Notes: a model not told the origin generated them from the sequence alone. Shown: positions 17,317 through 26,821, numbered from the stretch's first letter. The stretch is DNA of 36,339 nt from Bifidobacteriaceae bacterium (GCA_031266115.1 JAISBQ010000253.1:1-36339); one strand, 5' to 3'. Numbers and translations are program-made.

Positions 17317-18504
17317 TCAGGGAAACGCGGTCGCCCCGCCGATCGAGGAAAACCAGGCGCCAATCCACCCCGATACCCAGGTTGCCGCCAGCAGCACCAT
17401 CGCGATGAACCATGGCCTTTGCGCGGCCAACGCGCGCGCCGGAGGAAACAGGAGAGGGAAGGCCGGCAGGATGAACCGTGGGAAGCAGACCCAGTAGGAG
17501 GCATTGGTCATCGCAAGCAGCACGATCCCGCAGGCGTAGGCGACGAGCGGCCATCGCATCCGCTGGGCGAAGCACGCGGCGAGGCAGATCAGCGCCCCGG
17601 CCACCGTGACCGCGACCACGGTCACGTTGAGGTAGTGGGGCTGCGCGAGCGCATCGGCGAGGCGGTGCACAAACTCGCTCAGCGGGTTCAGACGCGAGCC
17701 CCAACCGCTGCCCTGGACGTCGAGGTATCCCAGCGGCCGGCCCACCCGCCATCCGACCCACAGGACGAATCCGGTCCACCCCGCCGGCGCCATCACCATG
17801 CCGGCGGCGGCATGCAGGCGCTCGCGGCCCGGTGTCCGGCGCCGGACCAGGGCGATCGCGCAGGCGAGACCGACCACGATCCACAAGGCGATCCCCGTGG
17901 GCCGCGTCAGCCCGGCGACCAGGCTCGCGAGGCCGGCCCAGGCCCACTGTCGGCGCAACACACACCTCAGCGCGATGGCGGCGGGAAGAGTGAACAGCGA
18001 TTCGCTGAACCCGCCGGATTCCACGATCGCGATCGGCAACGCGCCCCATGCCATCGCCGCGACCACGGCCGCCCGCGCGGGCATGACCTCGCGGGCGACG
18101 GCGAAGATTGCCCATGCTGCCCCCATTCCGGCGAGCCACACGACCAGTACCGCCGCGGCAGGAACAGACATGGTCCCGGCCGGGATGATGGCCGCCACCA
18201 ACCGGATGGCCATGGGATAGACGGGGAAGAAGGCGAGGTTGACCTGGTGGTCCGCCGTCCACTCGTCGTAGCCGCGTTCGGCGATGGTGGCGTTCCAACT
18301 CGTGTCCCCGAACAACGCGAGCTGGTGCAGCGGATGGATGGTCGATTCGTCCGGCAGCCCCCACCAATAGACCGCGAGCGCCACCAGCCGCAGAGCCAGC
18401 CACCCGGCTACGGCCACACCGCCAGGACGATGCCGGGCCACGCTCCAGATTCGGCGCACCCACCCGGCGAAAGCACCCGCGGCGGCGTCTGCGGCGGCGT
18501 CCAT
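17317..18504 (-). CDS. Polytopic membrane mannosyltransferase, PIG-V-like (GT-C)
   Basis: Multiple hydrophobic segments; AVYWWGLPDESTIHPLHQLALFGDTSWNATIAERGYDEWTADHQVNLAFFPVYPMAIRLVA. ATG at 18504 preferred; the ORF track starts at 18600. Confidence 0.75.
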   Translation of the reverse strand: MDAAADAAAGAFAGWVRRIWSVARHRPGGVAVAGWLALRLVALAVYWWGLPDESTIHPLHQLALFGDTSWNATIAERGYDEWTADHQVNLAFFPVYPMAIRLVAAIIPAGTMSVPAAAVLVVWLAGMGAAWAIFAVAREVMPARAAVVAAMAWGALPIAIVESGGFSESLFTLPAAIALRCVLRRQWAWAGLASLVAGLTRPTGIALWIVVGLACAIALVRRRTPGRERLHAAAGMVMAPAGWTGFVLWVGWRVGRPLGYLDVQGSGWGSRLNPLSEFVHRLADALAQPHYLNVTVVAVTVAGALICLAACFAQRMRWPLVAYACGIVLLAMTNASYWVCFPRFILPAFPLLFPPARALAAQRPWFIAMVLLAATWVSGWIGAWFSSIGGATAFP

Positions 18505-18664
18505 ACCCGTGCCCCCATCTCGGGGTATCCACAGGTGTCGCGCCCCACGCCGGCGCCGGGAGCGCTGAAGGACGTCATGCTCCGTCGGCACGGCGCCCAT
18601 TGTACGGTCCCACCCGCCGACGCCTGCGCTGTTCAGCGGTTCCGTCGGGCGAACGCCGGAGTAC

Positions 18665-18670
18665 TAGATT
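18665..18670 (+). promoter_or_regulatory. Candidate -10 box TAGATT, 6 nt before the GTG start (leaderless)
   Basis: TAGATT-gacccg-GTG. Confidence 0.45.
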
Positions 18671-18676
18671 GACCCG

Positions 18677-19633
18677 GTGACCCAACCGACCCCTGACCCA
18701 GCCGGCACCCCCGACCCCATGGCCGCCCCGTCCACGCCGTCCAGCCCCGACCGCCCCGGCCGTCAACCTGGTGGGAACCAACCGAACGCCCTCATGAAGT
18801 CCCTCATCAAGGCCGGGTTCATTGGCGGCGGCTACCTCACTCCTCGCCTCGCCGCGAAGACCGGTGCCGCCCTGTGGTGCCGCCTCCCACGCAACCAGGC
18901 CCGACGCAAGGACAACCGGCCTCATCCCGGCGAGATGGCGCGCATCGCCGTCGACGACACCCACCACCTCACTGTCGAATCGTGGGGGCCTGCCGACGCT
19001 CCCGTGGTCTACCTCGTCCACGGGTGGGGCGGGTGGCGGGGACAGGTCGCATCGTTCGTGCCGCCTCTCGTCGAAGCGGGGCTGCGCGCCGTGGCATTCG
19101 ATTGCCTGTCCCATGGCGATTCGGATCCCGGCGAGCACGGTGCGGGCTATTCCTCAGGCGGCGAGATGATCCGCTCACTGAAGGCGGTGGCCGCCATCGT
19201 CGGTCCGGCGCGTGGCGTGATTGCCCACTCGCTGGGATGCGGCGCGACGGCCAGGTCCATCCTCGAATCGGGTCTGAGCGCTGAGCGCCTCGCCTTCATC
19301 GCCCCCAACCCCGACATGGGCGCCATCGCCGCCGATTTCGGACGGTCACTCGGGTTCCCCCCGCGGACAATTCGCCTGATGATCCACGCGATGGAACGCT
19401 GGGCCCATCGCACCGTGGCCGATTTCGACATCGCCGCCATGGGAGCCACAGGCGCGTTGCCACCGGCGCTGGTGGTCCACGATCGCGCCGACAAGGAAGT
19501 CCCGTTCGCGACGGCGACGGACATCGAGGCGCGCTGGCCGGGCTCACGCCTCATGCCTACGCAAGGGTACGGTCACCATCGCATCCTCATCGCTCCGGAG
19601 GTGATCCGGGCCGCCACGGCGCATATGGGATGA
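18677..19633 (+). CDS. Alpha/beta hydrolase
   Basis: VVYLVHGWGGWRGQVASFVPPLVEAGLRAVAFDCLSHGDSD...GVIAHSLGCGAT (nucleophile elbow)...GYGHHRIL. Confidence 0.88.
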   Translation: MTQPTPDPAGTPDPMAAPSTPSSPDRPGRQPGGNQPNALMKSLIKAGFIGGGYLTPRLAAKTGAALWCRLPRNQARRKDNRPHPGEMARIAVDDTHHLTVESWGPADAPVVYLVHGWGGWRGQVASFVPPLVEAGLRAVAFDCLSHGDSDPGEHGAGYSSGGEMIRSLKAVAAIVGPARGVIAHSLGCGATARSILESGLSAERLAFIAPNPDMGAIAADFGRSLGFPPRTIRLMIHAMERWAHRTVADFDIAAMGATGALPPALVVHDRADKEVPFATATDIEARWPGSRLMPTQGYGHHRILIAPEVIRAATAHMG

Positions 19634-19706
19634 GACGTGCACCGACGATGGCGATCCCGGCCATGGTCACGGCGACGTCGCCCGCGCGCGTCTAGGGTTG
19701 GAGGCC

Positions 19707-20711
19707 ATGGAACAGCGCACCTTAGGCAAGACCGGCGTCGACGTGTCCGTCATCGGACTCGGTACCTGGCAATTCGGACCGACATGGCGAGATCTCAGCG
19801 ACACGGAGGCGATGGCGATCCTGGCGACCGCCGCCGACGCCGGCGTCACCGTGTTCGATACGGCCGACGTGTACGGCGACGGCCGAAGCGAGGCGTTGAT
19901 CGGGCGTTTCCTTGCGGAGCACGGCACCGACTACCCCGCCGGGATCACGGTGTTGACCAAGATGGGGCGCCGTGCCAACCCCCACGTGGCCGCAGCCTAC
20001 AACGAGGCCAACTTCCGCGCCTGGCTGGACCGATCGCGCGCCAACCTGCAGGTGGACACGATCCCACTGGTCCAACTGCACTGCCCACCCACCTCCGTCT
20101 ACTCCCGCCCGGACGTCTTCGACGCTCTCGACGCCATCCAGGCAGACGGCATCATTGCCCACTACGGCGTATCGGTGGAGACAGCCGGCGAGGCGATGAC
20201 CGCCATCGGCCATCCCGGTGTGGCGAGTGTCCAGATCATCCTCAACGTCCTGCGCCGCAAACCCCTGGAACGGGTGCTGCCAGCGGCGGCCGCCGCGGGG
20301 GTGGGCATCATCGCGCGGGTGCCGCTCGCATCAGGCCTGCTGACCGGCAAGTTCACCAAGGACACGGTGTTCGCACCCACCGATCATCGGACGTTCAACC
20401 GGCACGGGGAGGCTTTCGATCAGGGAGAGACGTTCTCCGGCGTCCCCTACGAAGCTGGCCTCGAGGCGGCGGCTCAGGTCGAGGCGATCGCCCACACTCT
20501 GCCGGATGCGCCATCGGCCTCCCAACTCGCCCTGCGCTGGGTTCTCGATCAGCCGGGCGTGAGCACCGTCATCCCAGGCGCGTCATCGACCAGCCACGTC
20601 CGCTCCAACGTGGTCGCCGCAGGGTTGCCGCGGCTGTCGGGCGCCACGCTCGACGCTCTGCAGGCCGTCTACGATTCCACCGTGCGCGCCGCGGTCCACC
20701 ACCGCTGGTGA
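19707..20711 (+). CDS. Aldo/keto reductase
   Basis: MEQRTLGKTGVDVSVIGLGTWQFG...TVFDTADVYGDGRSEALIGRFL...VLTKMGRR...GVSTVIPGASSTSHVRSN. ATG at 19707 preferred over the TTG at 19698. Confidence 0.92.
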   Translation: MEQRTLGKTGVDVSVIGLGTWQFGPTWRDLSDTEAMAILATAADAGVTVFDTADVYGDGRSEALIGRFLAEHGTDYPAGITVLTKMGRRANPHVAAAYNEANFRAWLDRSRANLQVDTIPLVQLHCPPTSVYSRPDVFDALDAIQADGIIAHYGVSVETAGEAMTAIGHPGVASVQIILNVLRRKPLERVLPAAAAAGVGIIARVPLASGLLTGKFTKDTVFAPTDHRTFNRHGEAFDQGETFSGVPYEAGLEAAAQVEAIAHTLPDAPSASQLALRWVLDQPGVSTVIPGASSTSHVRSNVVAAGLPRLSGATLDALQAVYDSTVRAAVHHRW

Positions 20712-20736
20712 TGCCGGACCACTCGAAAGGAAACCC

Positions 20737-21723
20737 ATGTCCCTGACCATCCTGTTCATCGGCGGCACCGGCACCATTTCCCATGCCTGTGTCCGGCGGG
20801 CGTTGACCACCGGGCACCGCGTGACCGTCCTCAACCGTGGCCAATCGGCGCTGCGCCCTCTGCCCCCGGACGTGGAACTCGTGACCGCGGACATTCGCGG
20901 CGACGATGTCGCATCAACTCTCGCGGGCCGCACGTTCGACGTGGTGTGCGACTTCCTCAGCTACACACCGGATCATCTGGCCCGCGGTGTCAGCCAGTGG
21001 CGCGGACGCACCGGCCAATATGTGTTCATCTCCTCGGCCTCGGCCTACTCCAAGCCGGTCGCGCGCCTGCCCATCGTGGAGTCCACACCCTTGGTGAACC
21101 CGTTCTGGCAGTATTCGCGTGACAAGGCGGCATGCGAGGACCTGCTGATGGGGCTGATCCGCTCGGAGGGTTTCCCGGCCACCATCGTTCGCCCTTCCCA
21201 CACGTACGACGGCGGGATGACGTTGACCGCCGGAGGATGGACCGACATCGACCGCATGCGTCGCGGCGCGCCCGTCATCGTGCTCGGCGATGGGACGAGC
21301 CTGTGGACGCTCACGCATGCGAGCGACTTCGCGGCGTGGTTTGTGCCGCTGCTGGGGGATCGGCGTGCCGTAGGGGACGTCTTCCACATCACCGGCGATG
21401 AAGTGTTGCCGTGGGATGCCATCTACACCGAGTTGGCGCATGCCGCCGGGGTGCACTCGCCGCACCTGGTCCACGTGGCCTCGGCCACCATCGCTCGCGC
21501 ACTTCCTGAACTCGGCCCGGACCTGTTGGGCGACAAGGCGCATTCGGTGATCTTCGACAACACGAAGGTCCGTTCCATCGCCACCGGCCACGCCCAGAAG
21601 GTGCCGTTCTGGCAGGGGGCTCGCGAGATTGTCGCCTTCCACGACGCCCACCCGGGCCTCCAGGTGGTGGACCCGGTCGCCGACCGGGCATTCGACGCCC
21701 TCGCCGAAGCGGCACTGGGCTGA
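20737..21723 (+). CDS. NAD-dependent epimerase/dehydratase (extended SDR)
   Basis: TILFIGGTGTISHACVRRALTTGHRVTVLNRG...YVFISSASAYSKPV...FPATIVRPSHTYDGG; RBS AAAGGAAA upstream of the ATG. Confidence 0.9.
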   Translation: MSLTILFIGGTGTISHACVRRALTTGHRVTVLNRGQSALRPLPPDVELVTADIRGDDVASTLAGRTFDVVCDFLSYTPDHLARGVSQWRGRTGQYVFISSASAYSKPVARLPIVESTPLVNPFWQYSRDKAACEDLLMGLIRSEGFPATIVRPSHTYDGGMTLTAGGWTDIDRMRRGAPVIVLGDGTSLWTLTHASDFAAWFVPLLGDRRAVGDVFHITGDEVLPWDAIYTELAHAAGVHSPHLVHVASATIARALPELGPDLLGDKAHSVIFDNTKVRSIATGHAQKVPFWQGAREIVAFHDAHPGLQVVDPVADRAFDALAEAALG

Positions 21724-21747
21724 TCCCTTGCACCGTCGGGTGGCGCC

Positions 21748-22146
21748 CTAGGCCCCAGCTCCCAGCACGGGCAGCCCAAGGAGCAGGGCCGCCTCAGCCA
21801 TTCGTTCGTCGAAAGTCACCACAGCTTCGAGATCGTCACCGAGCGTCAGCGCGCTCGCCACATGAATCGCATCCAAGCTCCGCGGTATCGCCGGGTCCAG
21901 GTCTGCTGCCCTGTCGAGGACAGCGAGGTCCACGACAATCAGATCGAGAGATTCAAGAAGCTGTCGCGCGCGAACCTTGGTGGCGAGCGGCTGCGTCCGA
22001 ACCGCTCGCAACAGCTCAGTCCAGGCGATGGCGCTCGATGTGGGGCGCTCGCGCATGTGGGCCCAGATTGCCCGCGCACTGTCGCTTCCAGGTTCCATGA
22101 CGAGAACCTTCACCAACGCGGACGTGTCGACGTAGCACGTCATCAT
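21748..22146 (-). CDS. PIN-domain toxin (VapC-like)
   Basis: MMTCYVDTSALVKVLVMEPGSD...SAIAWTELLRAV...SLDAIHVASALTLGDDLEAVVTFDERM; TAATG overlap with the antitoxin stop. ORF track start 22152. Confidence 0.88.
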   Translation of the reverse strand: MMTCYVDTSALVKVLVMEPGSDSARAIWAHMRERPTSSAIAWTELLRAVRTQPLATKVRARQLLESLDLIVVDLAVLDRAADLDPAIPRSLDAIHVASALTLGDDLEAVVTFDERMAEAALLLGLPVLGAGA

Positions 22147-22421
22147 TACCACCTCTCCGCATCACGCATCTCGGCAAGAACCTCACTGGGAGATGGCTGA
22201 CCCTCGCCAAGTTCCTCTGGCGGACCGAAATCGCGATGGTCGCGCGACGCGGGGCGCAGACGCCCAGCGGCGACCATCCGTTCGCGGCGCGTCGCGGGAA
22301 GGGGGATGATCTGGGCGACTTCAGCGCCCCTGTCTGTGATGATGACTTCTTCGCCCCTTCTCGCCGCTGCTATCGCACCGGCTGGATTCTGACGCAGTTC
22401 ACGGATCCCGACTGACCTCAT
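22146..22421 (-). CDS. Phd/YefM-type antitoxin
   Basis: MRSVGIRELRQNPAGAIAAARRGEEVIITDRGAEVAQIIPL; directly upstream of a PIN toxin. Confidence 0.88.
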   Translation of the reverse strand: MRSVGIRELRQNPAGAIAAARRGEEVIITDRGAEVAQIIPLPATRRERMVAAGRLRPASRDHRDFGPPEELGEGQPSPSEVLAEMRDAERW

Positions 22422-22438
22422 GATCTACATTGTAGGTC
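22422..22438 (-). promoter_or_regulatory. Palindromic operator overlapping a leaderless -10 box (TACAAT)
   Basis: Minus strand GACCTACAATGTAGATC-ATG: near-perfect 17-bp palindrome; TACAAT (22429-22434) lies 7 nt from the ATG. Confidence 0.6.
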
Positions 22439-22538
22439 ACTCACGCCGCCATGGCCACGCTCCCCCGGAGGGCCACGCCCTGCCGCGCCTCGGCGACCCA
22501 TGCCGTCCCCGAGACCCTGTGGCCTGCCCAGACAGAGC

Positions 22539-22599
22539 GCCGAGTTTCACCTTTCCGGGCTGAATCGGGTGTCTTTGCCCCTCAAACCTGAAACTCGGC
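22539..22599. repeat. 61-bp palindromic element, GCCGAGTTTCA arm variant
   Basis: Perfect 11-bp inverted ends GCCGAGTTTCA (22539-22549) / TGAAACTCGGC (22589-22599). Confidence 0.8.
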
Positions 22600-22621
22600 G
22601 ACCCGAGCGCCCGGCCAGAAC

Positions 22622-22682
22622 GTCGAGTTTCAGGTTTGGGGGCCAGATTGGCCCGTTTTGGCCCGCGAAGGTGAAACTCGGC
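22622..22682. repeat. 61-bp palindromic element, opposite orientation to 22539
   Basis: GTCGAGTTTCA (22622-22632) / TGAAACTCGGC (22672-22682), one T-G difference; the reverse complement aligns to 22539-22599. Confidence 0.8.
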
Positions 22683-22765
22683 GGACTGGTGGGTCCGTAC
22701 TCTGCCTGGATCTCTCCGGTCGGCGCGGCATCGTGCCGCGTCGCGGGGGCGATTGCGGTGTTAGG

Positions 22766-23611
22766 TCAACGGAAACCCGTGATGAGGATTGAGCGGACGA
22801 TGTGCTTTTGCGTGAGGACAAACAGGGTCACAATCGGTGCCATCGCGATGACGGCCGCGGCGGTGACGAGGGTCCAGTGGCTGTTGTATTGTCCTTGGAG
22901 TGCCGCCGTCGCGACGGTGAGGACCTGCCACTGTGTGCCAGACGTCACAATCCGTGGCCACATGAACGAGTTCCATTGCGAAACCACGGTGATGAGGGTG
23001 AGCGTGACGATGATCGGCCGGCTGAGGGGGATGACGATCTCGACCAACATGTCCAGAGTTGACACCCCATCCAGCCGAGCAGCATCGACCACTTCTTGAG
23101 GGATAGCCCGGAAACGCTCCCTCAACAAGAAGATCGCATAGGGCGAGCCGAAGCACAGGGGCAGCACCAGACCCCAGAACGTGTCGCGCAGGCCGAATTG
23201 GACCATCATGAGGTATAGCGGCACCACGGTGACCGCTTGAGGGATCATCAGTGTCGAGAGGTAGACCCAAAACAGGGGTTCACGTCCGGGGAATGTCAAC
23301 CGCGCAAAGGCAAAGGCAGCCAGGATAGAGAACGTCACCTGGGTCAGCACCACGAATGCGGTCACCGCCGCGGTCACCCAAATCGAGTGGGTGAGATTGT
23401 GGGAACCGCCGAGCAGTTCGGCGAAGTTGACCGTAGAAGGCGGCTGGGGAGGCGCCAGCGCCGAGTGGGAGGCAAAGTCGCTAGGCGTCTTGATGGCCGT
23501 GGAGACTGTCAGGAGCAGAGGGCCGATGGCGGCCAGTGCCCCTGCCACAAGCAGGGCGTAGACCCCGGCGGCGCGCGCCGGTGTGGCGACGCGCTCACGT
23601 AGAGAGGTCAT
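22766..23611 (-). CDS. Carbohydrate ABC transporter permease (MalG-type)
   Basis: FWGLVLPLCFGSPYAIFLLRERFRAIPQEVVDAARLDGVSTLDMLVEIVIPLSRPIIVTLTLI (EAA loop). Start MTSLRERV at 23611 preferred over 23761. Confidence 0.9.
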   Translation of the reverse strand: MTSLRERVATPARAAGVYALLVAGALAAIGPLLLTVSTAIKTPSDFASHSALAPPQPPSTVNFAELLGGSHNLTHSIWVTAAVTAFVVLTQVTFSILAAFAFARLTFPGREPLFWVYLSTLMIPQAVTVVPLYLMMVQFGLRDTFWGLVLPLCFGSPYAIFLLRERFRAIPQEVVDAARLDGVSTLDMLVEIVIPLSRPIIVTLTLITVVSQWNSFMWPRIVTSGTQWQVLTVATAALQGQYNSHWTLVTAAAVIAMAPIVTLFVLTQKHIVRSILITGFR

Positions 23612-24485
23612 AGGTGGTCCTCTTGTCGAAATACAGTTTCTGGAGTAGCGCCATCGCTGCGAGCAAGATAAACACCACCAGGGCCATCGCTGCGGCCGAG
23701 CCGAATTCGTGATTTTGGAACGCCTCGTAGTAGATGCGTGCACCCACCACATCTGTGGCATACAGCGGTCCGCCGCCAGTCAGGACATAGACCGTATCGA
23801 AGGTCTGCGCCGCCGTGATCGCCGTGGTCAGCAGGACAAAGAACAAGGTTGGCCGCAAGAGCGGCACCGTGATGGTCCAGAAGATGCGCAATCGCCCAGC
23901 GCCGTCGAGCTGGGCCGCCTCGGTGATGGTCTCGGGGATGGCACCGAGGCCTGATAGGAAAAACAGAGTCACATATCCCACCTGCGACCAGACAGAGACC
24001 AACGCCACGGAAGGCAACGCGAGCGCCTGATCGGAGAGCCATTCAATCCGGTGACCGATCAGCGTATTCAACGCTCCGTGCGAGGGGGCCAGCACCCACG
24101 TCCACATGACGCCGACAGCGATCGGGGCGCACACCCACGGCAGGACGTAGAGGGTGCGAAAGAAGCCAGAACCGGGGAGCCGACGGTGCAGGAGGTTCGC
24201 GAAAAACAGCCCCAGCGCGGTTTGAGTAGGGATGACAATGAGCACGAAGGCGCCGGTGACGAGCAGTGAATTCGCGAAGCGGCCGTTCGTCATGATGCCG
24301 ACCCAGTTCGCTAGACCGACAAAGCGCGGCGGGGAGATGAGGTTCCAGCGGTAGAACGAAAGCCAGACGACGATGGCGATCGGCACGAGCATGAACAGGA
24401 CCACGCCAATCAGGCTCGGGGTGAGCAACGCCCACGCCGTCAAAGCCTCGCCGGCCTTGCGTCGCGTACGCCCGAGTGATCGCAT
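23595..24485 (-). CDS. Carbohydrate ABC transporter permease (MalF/UgpA-type)
   Basis: LTPSLIGVVLFMLVPIAIVVWLSFYRWN...GLGAIPETITEAAQLDGAGRLRIFWTITVPLLRPTLFFVLLT. Confidence 0.9.
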   Translation of the reverse strand: MRSLGRTRRKAGEALTAWALLTPSLIGVVLFMLVPIAIVVWLSFYRWNLISPPRFVGLANWVGIMTNGRFANSLLVTGAFVLIVIPTQTALGLFFANLLHRRLPGSGFFRTLYVLPWVCAPIAVGVMWTWVLAPSHGALNTLIGHRIEWLSDQALALPSVALVSVWSQVGYVTLFFLSGLGAIPETITEAAQLDGAGRLRIFWTITVPLLRPTLFFVLLTTAITAAQTFDTVYVLTGGGPLYATDVVGARIYYEAFQNHEFGSAAAMALVVFILLAAMALLQKLYFDKRTTYDLST

Positions 24486-24514
24486 AGCGGCTGGGGATGT
24501 CCCGGCGTCCTCGC

Positions 24515-25843
24515 CTAGTCGGCCAGCGCGGCGTTCGCTTTCTCCTGGGCGTCCCGCAATCCGGCGTCAACCTCGGTGTCACCCAAGAACATCGACTTGA
24601 AGATCGGCGTATATTCGGCCTCCGCCTCTTGCGCGTGAGTCGAGGTGAGAACGGGCAAGGTGAAGGTCTCACCGGCAAAGAACGGGGAGATGTCCACCCC
24701 TTGCGCATCCCAGAACGCGGTGTAGGCGCCGCGCGCGTCGAGAACGGCTGGAACCGCCGATCCGCTGGCGCCGATGGCGGTTGACCCGTCCTGCGAGCCG
24801 AGCCACCGCAAGACCTCGAGTGTCGCCTCCTTGTTGTTGGTGGCAGCGTTGCCGGCGGCGATGATGCCGTTGGTGACCGTCCGAGCGCCGGCTGGTCCGG
24901 CGGGAACCGGAGCCACACCCCACGTGAATTGGGCGCCATCGACAACCTCTTTGAGGTTGTACAGGCCGGTTTCGAACAAGGCGAGGTTCCCCTGAAGGAA
25001 CTGCTCTTTCGAGAAATTGCCGTTTTCGTTGGTGTCCGCCGCCGATGGCGCAACATGGTGCCGTGTGACAAGGTCAACCGCGTAGTGAATCGCCTCGGCC
25101 GAGGCGTCGGAAGCGAACTCGAAGCCGTCTTCCGTGCGCCACGTCCCGCCATTCGAGCCGACATAGTTGAAGATGATGGCGTCTTGATCGAAGGCGGCGT
25201 TGTAGCCATACTGCGCGAGTGCCGACCCGTCGAACTCGGGATCGTCACCGCGGCGGCCCGCGGTATCGACGGTCAGCGCCTTGGCCACATCCACAAAGGT
25301 GTCGGCGCTCTCGGTGGGGCTCCACGCAAGACCCTCAAGATCGCTGTCGTTGAGGCCGGCATCGGCGAGAAGGTCGGCGTTGTACAGGAGCGCCTTGCCG
25401 CCATCGGCCAGTTGCGGAACACCCCAGAGCTTGCCGTCGCGCGTGTACTGGGCGACCACGGCCGGATCCCAGCCGTCTGCGGCACCATCTCCCAACTCGG
25501 CGCCGACGTCAATGAGGTTGTCATTGTCCGCATAGGTGGTGAAGAAGGTGTTGAGCCAGAAGATGTCGGCGGCGGTGCCACCGGCCACATCGGTAACCAG
25601 GTTGTCCCAGTATGTCGCCCACGGATCGACCACGACTTCGACGGTGATGTCGGGATGGGCTTCGGTGAACTGGGCGAACGAGTCCTCATAGGCGGCGGCA
25701 ACCGCCTCATCCCACAGCTTCACGGTGACCACGGCGTCGTCGCTCGACCCACCACCGAGCTTCGGAGCGATGATCGCAGCCGCTCCACCAAGAACAATCG
25801 CCGCGGCGACAACCGTTGCGACAACCTGTGACCTCTTTGCCAT
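24515..25843 (-). CDS. Extracellular sugar-binding protein of an ABC importer
   Basis: N-terminal hydrophobic segment; VTVKLWDEAVAAAYEDSFAQFTEAHPDITVEVVVDPWATYWDNLVTDVAGGTAADIFWLNTFF; RBS GAGGGAG upstream of the ATG. Confidence 0.88.
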   Translation of the reverse strand: MAKRSQVVATVVAAAIVLGGAAAIIAPKLGGGSSDDAVVTVKLWDEAVAAAYEDSFAQFTEAHPDITVEVVVDPWATYWDNLVTDVAGGTAADIFWLNTFFTTYADNDNLIDVGAELGDGAADGWDPAVVAQYTRDGKLWGVPQLADGGKALLYNADLLADAGLNDSDLEGLAWSPTESADTFVDVAKALTVDTAGRRGDDPEFDGSALAQYGYNAAFDQDAIIFNYVGSNGGTWRTEDGFEFASDASAEAIHYAVDLVTRHHVAPSAADTNENGNFSKEQFLQGNLALFETGLYNLKEVVDGAQFTWGVAPVPAGPAGARTVTNGIIAAGNAATNNKEATLEVLRWLGSQDGSTAIGASGSAVPAVLDARGAYTAFWDAQGVDISPFFAGETFTLPVLTSTHAQEAEAEYTPIFKSMFLGDTEVDAGLRDAQEKANAALAD

Positions 25844-26141
25844 TGTGCTCCCTCGCTTCTGTTGTGTGACGTGGTGCCCCGACCGGACATCCTTGGCGGT
25901 CTACCGGCAGTAGTGACAGCACCGGGAGGCTACAGCACCGAGCGCCGAACGGGCGCGGCGCCCCAGCCGCATGAGACTCTGTCACGCTCGGGCCCTCAGC
26001 TATCGCGCCGCAGCCTCGGGCGTGGTGTCCAGACCCTGGTGTGAAGGCCCCTGACGAGCGGCAATGATACGCCACCGGTGTCGTGGCCAGCGCCGCGACA
26101 AGCCGCGTGCGCTCAAGGTCAGGTGTGGTCCGCGTTCCCCT

Positions 26142-26165
26142 CCGCATTCCCCTCGGGGGATGCGG
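26142..26165. terminator. Stem-loop, possible transcription terminator downstream of the second PIN gene
   Basis: CCGCATTCCCCTCGGGGGATGCGG, nearly perfect 24-nt palindrome; no clear U-tract. Confidence 0.35.
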
Positions 26166-26195
26166 GTTCCCGTTCAGGCGGGATGGGTATTCGGC

Positions 26196-26585
26196 TCACC
26201 ACAGGCGCCGCAGCGTGGGCAGGGTGGCGAAGGCACGATCAGCACTCACTAGGGTCGCGTCCTCGATGATGGTCTGACTTGCGAGCATCCGATCAAACGG
26301 ATCGCGGTGCTCCCACGCCAACTGCCCGGCCCGGATGGCATGGCGCCCACGCACAGGCAACAGCACGGATCCGAGCGTTGCCAGGGCTGCGTCGAGATCA
26401 TCAAGCAGCGCAGCCGCCTCAGGCAATCGCCCCTGATGATGCTTGATGCTCATCTCCCACACGCTCGCCGCTGAGACCAGCAATTCGTTGGTCCGGTCAG
26501 CCAATGCCTCGTGGGCCCGCTCGGACAACCGGCCAGGATTCCACGCCATCCACACCAGCACATGTGTGTCCGCAAGCAGTCTCAC
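26196..26585 (-). CDS. PIN-domain toxin (VapC-like)
   Basis: VRLLADTHVLVWMAWNPGRLSERAHEAL...SAASVWEMSIKHHQGRL...HRDPFDRMLASQTIIEDATLVSADRAF. GTG at 26585 preceded by GGAGGGG; GTGA overlap with the antitoxin stop. Confidence 0.88.
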   Translation of the reverse strand: MRLLADTHVLVWMAWNPGRLSERAHEALADRTNELLVSAASVWEMSIKHHQGRLPEAAALLDDLDAALATLGSVLLPVRGRHAIRAGQLAWEHRDPFDRMLASQTIIEDATLVSADRAFATLPTLRRLW

Positions 26586-26815
26586 GTCCCCTCCCACTCC
26601 CGTGCCTCGTCTTCGGTCATCGGGGCGAAGACCTCCAGTGGGATGTCGGCATGACCCAAGAAGCCCAACGCGCGGCGCGCCGGCGCCTCAATCGGTGTCA
26701 AACGGGCCACCGGCTTCCCGGCGCGCGCGACGACAACCTCGGCCCCGTTCTCGACCTCGGCAAGCAACCGCGACAGCGTGGTTTTCGCCTCTTGGACATT
26801 CACCTGAATCGTCAT
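26582..26815 (-). CDS. Phd/YefM-type antitoxin
   Basis: MTIQVNVQEAKTTLSRLLAEVENGAEVVVARAGKPVARLTPIE. Confidence 0.88.
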   Translation of the reverse strand: MTIQVNVQEAKTTLSRLLAEVENGAEVVVARAGKPVARLTPIEAPARRALGFLGHADIPLEVFAPMTEDEAREWEGT

Positions 26816-26821
26816 CCGGTC

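Noticed and set aside
16482-18672. Long plus-strand ORFs (e.g. 16613-17497, 16807-18672)
   Set aside because: Composition (Pro/Arg/His-rich, no domain) is typical of antisense or noncoding high-GC DNA; they overlap the real minus-strand genes and the repeat array.
24043-25248. 401-aa minus-strand ORF overlapping the sugar-binding protein and permease
   Set aside because: Out of frame with two well-supported genes; shifted-frame artefact.
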